Shown here: piece by piece, positions 58,408 to 64,000 of the stretch
How positions within the stretch are numbered: position 1 is the stretch's first letter
Layout: every line of letters begins with the position of its first letter
Assembly: GCF_005221325.1 (NCBI RefSeq)
Contig: NZ_CP039888.1
Span: 1,054,001-1,118,000 of the forward strand
Length of the DNA stretch: 64,000 nucleotides
Source: Agrobacterium tumefaciens
GTDB taxonomy: Bacteria; Pseudomonadota; Alphaproteobacteria; Rhizobiales; Rhizobiaceae
Direction of reading: 5' to 3'
Notes under the pieces: generated by a model
Told to the model about the DNA's origin: nothing
The model's database searches: none
Seen by the model: only the letters and a program-made list of their open reading frames with translations
Program-made: the position numbers and the translations under genes

Positions 58408-59697
58408 ATGACTGATATACGGAATTTCTTGAAGGCGATGGATTTCACGCGCAACGCAGCGATTTCAGGTGGGGCAGGGCGGCTTGGCGCGCGAATCGCG
58501 CGGGCTTCGGCGGTTCTGGCGTTTTTCGTCGCCACCTCCGTCTCCTTCTTGCCAGCAGCCCATGCGGTGGAGCCGCTTGTCGCCCACCAGGCGCGGATCA
58601 TCGGGGATGAGGCGCGCACGCGCATCGTCCTCGACTTTGCCGAAGAGCCGGAGTTCGACGTTCACTATCTCGATTCGCCCGCCCGCATCGTCGTAGACTT
58701 TCCCGCCGTGAATTTCGCGTTCCCCACTTCCGATCTCAAGCCGACCGGTCTCTTTTCGGATATACGCTTCGGCACCATGGGCCAGAACAGCGCCCGTATC
58801 GTGCTGACGGCGAAAAAGCCGGTTCAGGTGACGGTTGCCGAAACGAAAAAGAGCGATGACGGGCAGTCTTTCCGTTTCGTGCTCGATACCGAGATCACCA
58901 CCAAGGGTAAATTCGCGGAACTGGTGAAGGACCAGCAGTGGCGGGCGCCAGCCCCGGTGACGACAGCCGCGATCACCCCCGATGACAAGACATCACGGCC
59001 GGCGGAATTTGTCATCGCTGTTGATGCCGGCCATGGCGGCATCGATGCAGGTGCAACCGGCGCCACGACGGGCACCGAGGAGAAGGTCATCACTTTGACC
59101 TTTGCAAAGGAGCTTGTGGAGCGGTTGAACCGCGAACCGGGCATCAAGGCCTTCCTCACGCGTGATTCCGATACTTTCCTCGCCTTGTCCGAACGGGTGA
59201 CGATCGCCCGCCAGAACAACGCCAATCTCTTTATTTCACTGCATGCGGATACTCTGAAGCAAAAGGGTATCCGGGGCGCGACCGTTTATACCCTGTCAGA
59301 CCGGGCATCGGACCGGCAGGCGCAGGAGTTGGCGGAGCGCGAAAACAAGTCCGACCAGATCGCCGGCGTCGCGGCCTCCAGCGAGCCGCCTGAGGTTGCC
59401 GATATTCTTCTCGATTTCACCCGCCGTGAAACGCAGGCCTTTTCGGTAACGCTGGCCGAAAACATCGTCTCCTCCTTCGAGGGGCAGGTTGGCCTCATCA
59501 ATAATCCGCACCGTTATGCCGGTTTCATGGTTCTGCGCGCCCATGATGTGCCATCGGTACTTCTTGAGCTTGGTTTTCTTTCGAATGCGGAGGACGAAAA
59601 GCTGCTTCTCGACATCGAGTGGCGCAAGAAAGTGGCCGACACATTGGCAACGGCCGTCGGGCGATACCGTTCCAAGGCCCTTGCGAACGGCGGATGA
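58408..59697 (+). CDS. amiC: N-acetylmuramoyl-L-alanine amidase, AmiC type
   Basis: The 429-residue periplasmic enzyme has a signal peptide (about residues 25-52, ending AAHA). The AMIN domain (about 60-170) directs it to the septum. The Amidase_3 catalytic domain follows with zinc ligands in VDAGHGGIDAGA (about 205-216), the E of the central helix, and SLHADTLKQKGIRGATVYTL. It cleaves peptidoglycan for daughter-cell separation. ATG 58408 or 58438 could be the start. A PBP1A follows. Confidence 0.92.
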   Translation: MTDIRNFLKAMDFTRNAAISGGAGRLGARIARASAVLAFFVATSVSFLPAAHAVEPLVAHQARIIGDEARTRIVLDFAEEPEFDVHYLDSPARIVVDFPAVNFAFPTSDLKPTGLFSDIRFGTMGQNSARIVLTAKKPVQVTVAETKKSDDGQSFRFVLDTEITTKGKFAELVKDQQWRAPAPVTTAAITPDDKTSRPAEFVIAVDAGHGGIDAGATGATTGTEEKVITLTFAKELVERLNREPGIKAFLTRDSDTFLALSERVTIARQNNANLFISLHADTLKQKGIRGATVYTLSDRASDRQAQELAERENKSDQIAGVAASSEPPEVADILLDFTRRETQAFSVTLAENIVSSFEGQVGLINNPHRYAGFMVLRAHDVPSVLLELGFLSNAEDEKLLLDIEWRKKVADTLATAVGRYRSKALANGG

Positions 59698-60023
59698 TGG
59701 CGGAGATGGTGGGGTGGAGGGCTGTTGCCGCCCTGCCATCGGTGGTGGAAAAAACTGTTCAATTCTTGGGCCTTGCGGTCGATTAACGACCCCAAGCCCT
59801 ATTTTACTCACATTCGCCGCGTTACTCGGAAACCGGATTCGGTGGCAATCCGTAAACGTCGGTGCGTGATTGCGGGCCTGCGGCCCGGTAACATATCAGC
59901 GAATGCTGCCATATCCGGCTTGTCATCGAAGGTATGGTGTGCAAAACGGCACGCGATATGCAAATATGCGCCCGTATTTCGTCGGGCGTGGATGGTTACG
60001 ATTCGAATTATCGGTAGCTTGGT
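59698..60023. other. intergenic region between amiC and mrcA
   Basis: A 326-base gap. I see no credible frame, repeat or strong terminator; it most likely holds the mrcA promoter. Confidence 0.5.
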
Positions 60024-62471
60024 ATGATCAGACTCATTGGATATTTTTTCGGCTTGGCCAGCGTGCTCTTCCTGTGCGCCGCCGTCGTCGGTGCGATTTA
60101 TTTGCACGGCGTGACGAAGGACCTGCCGGATTATGCAGTTCTGAGCACGTATGAACCGCCGGTAACGACCCGCGTGCACGCCGGCAACGGCGCGCTGATG
60201 GCGGAATATGCCCATGAAAAGCGCCTGTTCCTGCCCATCCAGGCTATTCCCGACCGCGTGAAGGCCGCCTTCCTTTCCGCCGAAGACAAGAATTTCTACA
60301 ATCACCCCGGTGTCGATATCTGGGGTCTCGGTCGCGCCATTCTCGTCAATCTCCAGAATGTCGGTTCCGGTCGCCGTCCGGTTGGTGCATCCACCATTAC
60401 CCAGCAGGTGGCGAAGAACTTCCTTCTGACCAACGACCAGACCATCGACCGCAAGCTCAAGGAAGCCATTCTTTCCTTCCGCATCGAGCAGACCTATTCC
60501 AAGGACAAAATCCTCGAGCTTTATCTCAACGAGATATTTTTCGGCCTGAATTCCTACGGCATCGCCGGTGCGGCGCTCACCTATTTCAACAAGTCGGTAA
60601 CGGAACTGACGATCGCAGAGACCGCCTATCTCGCATCGTTGCCCAAGGGGCCGGCCAATTACCATCCGATCCGTCGCGAAAAGGCTGCTCTGGAGCGCCG
60701 CGACTGGGTGATCGATCGCATGGCCGAAAACGGCTACATTACGGTGGCCGACGCCACGGATGCCAAGAAGCAGCCGCTCGGCGTCAACCTGCGCCGCGGC
60801 GGCGCGCATATTGCCGCCTCCGATTACTTCGCCGAGGAAGTCCGCCGCCAGATCGTTGAAAAATTCGGCGAGGAAGCGCTTCTTGAGGGGGGGCTTTCGG
60901 TCCGCACCTCCTTCGACCCGCAAATCCAGATGGAGGCGCGCAAGGCGCTTCAGGACGGACTTGTGCAATATGACGAACGCCGCGGTTTCCGTGGACCGGT
61001 GGAAAAGATCGAGACGGCCGGCGACTGGACGGCGGCGCTGGCCAAGGTCAAGGGTCTCCGGGACGTTCCCGAATGGAAGCTTGCAGTCGTCCTTGCAGTT
61101 GCCGCCGATGGCGTCGATATCGGTGTCCAGGCCGACCCCGATGCGGAAGATGGCGACAAGCGCACGCGCGGCCATATCTCCGCTGAAAACATGCGCTGGG
61201 CCTTTCGTGATGCGAGCGGCAAGAAAGCGACTGCCAAGTCGCCGGTCGGCGTTCTGACGGCGGGTGACGTTGTCTACGTCCAGCCGCTTTCCGGCTCCGG
61301 CAACGAATATCGTCTGCGTCAGCCGCCGAAGGTGCAGGGCGGCATGGTGGTGATGGACCCGCATACCGGCCGCGTTCTGGCCATGGTCGGCGGCTTCTCC
61401 TATGCGCAGTCGGAATTCAACCGCTCCACGCAGGCCATGCGCCAGCCCGGTTCTTCCTTCAAGCCATTTATCTATGCGGCCGCGCTCGACAACGGCTATA
61501 CGCCGGCATCAGTCATTCTCGATGCACCGATCGAAGTCGTGTCCGGCGGTCAGGTCTGGAAACCGCAGAATTACGGCGGGGGTTCTGCCGGTCCTTCGAC
61601 CCTGCGTCTCGGCATCGAAAAATCCCGTAACCTCATGACCGTGCGCCTGGCGCAGGATATGGGCATGAATCTTGTGGCGGAATATGCCGAACGCTTCGGC
61701 ATCTACGATAAGATGCCGCCCCTTCTGTCCATGTCGCTCGGTTCAGGTGAAACCACCGTCATGCGCATGGTCTCGGCCTATTCTGTCCTCGCCAATGGCG
61801 GCAAGCAGATCAAGCCGACGCTGATCGACCGCATCCAGGACCGCTACGGCAAGACGATCTTCCGTCACGAAGAGCGTGCCTGCGAGGGCTGCAATGCGAC
61901 GAGCTGGCAGAACCAGGACGAGCCCGTCATCGTCGACAATCGCGAGCAGGTTCTCGACCCGATGACCGCTTACCAGACGACCTCCATGCTGGAAGGCGTC
62001 GTGCAGCATGGTACGGCGGCCGGCAAGATCAAGGTCGATCTGCCGGTTGCCGGCAAAACGGGCACCACCAATGATGAAAAGGACGCCTGGTTCGTCGGTT
62101 ACACGCCGGACATGGTTGCCGGCCTTTATATCGGCTTTGACTCTCCCGCACCGCTCGGTCGCGGCGGCACGGGTGGTTCGCTGTCGGCGCCGATCTTCGG
62201 TGAATTCATCGCCGATGCGGCCAAGCATCTGGAGCCGAGCAAGTTCATTGTTCCTGCTGGCATGAACTTCGTCGCCGTCAACCGCAAGACGGGCATGGCG
62301 GCGGCTGAAGGCGAACCGGACACGATCATGGAAGCCTTCAAACCCGGCACGGGTCCGGCTTCCACCTTCTCGGTGATCGGTGCGGAAGGCTACATGTCGC
62401 AGGAAGACATTCTGAAGACTTCGCCGCAGGCGCAGCAGGCCATCACCGGCGGTGGCGGCGGTCTTTATTGA
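60024..62471 (+). CDS. mrcA: penicillin-binding protein 1A
   Basis: The 815-residue bifunctional enzyme both polymerises and crosslinks peptidoglycan. It has an N-terminal membrane anchor (about residues 5-30) and a glycosyltransferase domain with catalytic glutamate in AFLSAEDKNFYNHPG (about 75-89). An OB-like insert follows, and then a transpeptidase domain with the active serine in RQPGSSFKPFIYAAALD (about 470-486) and the KTGTT motif (about 678-682). In Agrobacterium PBP1a drives polar growth. Confidence 0.96.
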   Translation: MIRLIGYFFGLASVLFLCAAVVGAIYLHGVTKDLPDYAVLSTYEPPVTTRVHAGNGALMAEYAHEKRLFLPIQAIPDRVKAAFLSAEDKNFYNHPGVDIWGLGRAILVNLQNVGSGRRPVGASTITQQVAKNFLLTNDQTIDRKLKEAILSFRIEQTYSKDKILELYLNEIFFGLNSYGIAGAALTYFNKSVTELTIAETAYLASLPKGPANYHPIRREKAALERRDWVIDRMAENGYITVADATDAKKQPLGVNLRRGGAHIAASDYFAEEVRRQIVEKFGEEALLEGGLSVRTSFDPQIQMEARKALQDGLVQYDERRGFRGPVEKIETAGDWTAALAKVKGLRDVPEWKLAVVLAVAADGVDIGVQADPDAEDGDKRTRGHISAENMRWAFRDASGKKATAKSPVGVLTAGDVVYVQPLSGSGNEYRLRQPPKVQGGMVVMDPHTGRVLAMVGGFSYAQSEFNRSTQAMRQPGSSFKPFIYAAALDNGYTPASVILDAPIEVVSGGQVWKPQNYGGGSAGPSTLRLGIEKSRNLMTVRLAQDMGMNLVAEYAERFGIYDKMPPLLSMSLGSGETTVMRMVSAYSVLANGGKQIKPTLIDRIQDRYGKTIFRHEERACEGCNATSWQNQDEPVIVDNREQVLDPMTAYQTTSMLEGVVQHGTAAGKIKVDLPVAGKTGTTNDEKDAWFVGYTPDMVAGLYIGFDSPAPLGRGGTGGSLSAPIFGEFIADAAKHLEPSKFIVPAGMNFVAVNRKTGMAAAEGEPDTIMEAFKPGTGPASTFSVIGAEGYMSQEDILKTSPQAQQAITGGGGGLY

Positions 62472-62570
62472 TCTCAAGTTCCGGGATCATCGGGGGGCGT
62501 GGGTCTTTACATCCGCGCCCCCCGCATTTATTTGAGCAGCAAGTTTCAATGAAGGCGAAGAACCAGCGAA

Positions 62571-63702
62571 ATGCGCAATGAAATCGTGAACGTAGTCGAC
62601 GAAATCAAGCAGGCCATAAGCCTGCTGAGGAGGCATCTTTGACTGGGACCAGGCGATAAGACGACTGGACTGGTTGAATAACAAGGCAGAGGACCCGACC
62701 CTCTGGAACGATGCCTCCGAGGCCCAGAAGCTGATGCGCGAACGCCAGCAGCTGGATGACAGCATCAACGGCGTCAAGGCCCTGGAGCAGCAGCTCAAGG
62801 ATAACATCGAGCTGATCGAACTCGGCGAGATGGAAGGCGACGACGAGATCGTCAAGGACGCCGAAGATGCGCTGAAGGCGCTGAGAAGCGAGGCGAACCG
62901 CCGTCAGGTGGAGGCCATGCTTTCCGGCGAGGCCGACAGCAACGACACCTATGTGGAAGTGCATTCCGGCGCAGGCGGCACCGAAAGCCAGGATTGGGCG
63001 AACATGCTGCTGCGCATGTACACCCGCTGGGCCGAGCGTCAGGGCTTCAAGGTAGAAGTTCTCGAAATCCACGATGGCGATGAGGCGGGCATCAAGTCGG
63101 CCACGATCCTGGTCAAGGGCCATAACGCCTTCGGCTGGATGAAGACGGAATCAGGCGTGCACCGCCTCGTTCGCATCTCGCCCTATGACAGCAATGCCCG
63201 GCGTCACACCTCGTTTTCTTCCATCTGGGTCTATCCGGTGGTCGATGATTCGATCCAGATCGACATCAATGAAAGCGATTGCCGCATCGATACCTATCGT
63301 TCCTCAGGCGCGGGCGGACAGCACGTCAACACCACCGACTCGGCCGTGCGTATCACGCATATTCCGACCGGTATCGCCGTCGCCTGCCAGCAGGAGCGCT
63401 CCCAGCACAAGAACCGCGCCAAGGCGTGGGACATGCTGCGCGCCCGTCTCTATGAGGTGGAACTGCAAAAGCGGGAAGAGGCGGCAAATGCGCAGGCCGC
63501 ATCCAAGACCGATATCGGCTGGGGCCACCAGATCCGCTCCTACGTTCTGCAGCCTTATCAGCTGGTCAAGGATCTGCGCACCGGCGTGGAAAGCACTGCG
63601 CCAGGCAACGTGCTGGACGGTGACCTGAACGAGTTCATGGAAGCCGCACTCGCCCATCGCATCAGCGGCGGCGCGGATGTGGAAGTCTCGGATATCGATT
63701 AA
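62571..63702 (+). CDS. prfB: peptide chain release factor 2, with programmed +1 frameshift
   Basis: RF2 (376 aa after frameshifting) terminates translation at UGA and UAA. ATG 62571 opens a 23-codon first part (MRNEIVNVVDEIKQAISLLRRHL) that ends at an in-frame TGA (62640-62642). Skipping one base there (CTT-T-GAC) continues into the main frame at 62641, DWDQAIRRLDWL, and on to residue 376. The main part carries the codon-recognition region and the catalytic GGQ motif (SGAGGQHVNTTDSAV). Annotating only the main frame would miss about 34 N-terminal residues. Confidence 0.94.
62627..62643 (+). promoter_or_regulatory. prfB programmed frameshift site
   Basis: AGGAGG (internal Shine-Dalgarno, 62628-62633), three bases, CTT, then TGA followed by C is the conserved bacterial RF2 frameshift signal. 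Low RF2 slows UGA reading and lets the ribosome shift +1, so RF2 autoregulates its own synthesis. Confidence 0.93.
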
Positions 63703-63731
63703 GACGCCCCGGCGCGTCGATTTGAAAATTA

Positions 63732-63762
63732 CCCCTCGCAAACCGATTGCGAGGGGTTTTTC
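63732..63762 (+). terminator. Rho-independent terminator after prfB
   Basis: Perfect 10-base arms CCCCTCGCAA (63732-63741) and TTGCGAGGGG (63747-63756), 5-base loop, then TTTTT. It ends only about two bases before the ribosome-binding site of the next gene. Confidence 0.9.
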
Positions 63763-63776
63763 GTTGGAGGACAAGC

Positions 63777-64000
63777 ATGAAACAGGCGCTTTATATCGTT
63801 GATGTCCAGCCGAGCTTCAATCCGCCGGCCTCGCTGGTGGCGGAGATATCCGCGCTTGCCAGAACCATGCCCAGCATCGCCACCGTCGAACGCCATGATG
63901 AAAGCGTAACACCCTTTGAACGGCAACTGGGATGGAAACCGGGCAGGGATGATGTGTCGCTAGTGCCGGCAGACCGCGTATTCATCAAACACGGTTACGG
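63777..64000 (+). CDS. cysteine hydrolase, isochorismatase-like family (start only)
   Basis: The first 74 codons of a gene that runs off the window. LYIVDVQPSF (residues 5-14) contains the catalytic aspartate of the isochorismatase-like fold. A later VERHDESVTPFERQLGW stretch fits an isochorismatase-like cysteine hydrolase, but nicotinamidase or ureidoacrylate-type substrates cannot be told apart from this part. The ribosome-binding site TTGGAGG is strong. The prfB terminator lies immediately upstream, so the promoter must be within or after it, or the gene depends on read-through. Confidence 0.8.
   Translation, partial: MKQALYIVDVQPSFNPPASLVAEISALARTMPSIATVERHDESVTPFERQLGWKPGRDDVSLVPADRVFIKHGY

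Noticed and set aside
58223..58411. 62-codon frame overlapping amiC start by ATGA
   Set aside because: The overlap looked like coupling, but no ribosome-binding site precedes the ATG and the C-terminal half has no coding character.

Overview
This 64 kb window is a GC-rich, densely coding stretch of an alphaproteobacterial main chromosome. The gene order (nuoLMN-birA-RNase J-proS-lolCD-dnaE, divK-pleD, pyrB with a dead pyrC, gatCAB), an alphaproteobacterial GAAC-N7-GAAC SOS box and a CtrA box point to Rhizobiaceae, most likely Agrobacterium close to A. tumefaciens/fabrum. This assignment comes from recognised families and synteny, not from a database search. I found no rRNA, tRNA, CRISPR array, prophage, insertion sequence or transposase.

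Layout. 1-4.4 kb holds the end of the complex I operon and birA. 4.6-8.7 kb holds RNase J, a small DUF1467 membrane protein, a probable sRNA and proS. 8.9-14.8 kb holds lolCD, a 28-residue membrane peptide behind tandem LexA boxes, and dnaE. 14.8-18.6 kb holds an L,D-transpeptidase, dinB, a brnTA toxin-antitoxin locus with a broken toxin, and a DUF3572 gene. 18.7-20.4 kb is divK-pleD. After an 890-base gene-poor stretch come rpmG, an MFS permease, a Nudix hydrolase, a DUF983 protein, rnr and topA (21.3-29 kb). 29.3-33.5 kb holds a small conserved gene, dprA, plsY, an inactive-looking pyrC and pyrB. 33.7-39.2 kb holds accessory enzymes (NTF2-like, AidB-like dehydrogenase, acetyltransferase, TetR), a CtrA-box-controlled pair of small membrane proteins, ruvX and a PhnA-type protein. 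39.3-45 kb holds a metal-dependent hydrolase, gatCA, yjhX, an acetyltransferase, a DUF1294 protein and gatB. 45.2-51.1 kb holds two acetyltransferases, an NDUFA12-type complex I subunit, a DUF2155 protein, aat, accC, accB, aroQ and a DsbA-like protein. 51.3-54.8 kb holds an aminotransferase and an ArsR-controlled NIPSNAP/monooxygenase/SDR group. 54.9-64 kb holds rne, an amiC-type amidase, a PBP1A, prfB with its programmed frameshift, and the start of a cysteine hydrolase.

How the genes fit together. Most of the window is core metabolism: respiration, RNA decay (RNase J, R and E), replication, translation including the GatCAB amidotransferase, biotin-dependent fatty acid synthesis (birA here, accB and accC 45 kb away), peptidoglycan assembly, and cell-cycle control (divK, pleD, a CtrA box). 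The least ordinary items are the SOS-controlled micropeptide just upstream of dnaE (placement and form resemble Caulobacter SidA), the nonsense-inactivated brnT beside an intact brnA, the ArsR operator that overlaps its own start codon, an SDR protein lacking its catalytic Tyr/Lys, and the structured regions before gatC and rne.
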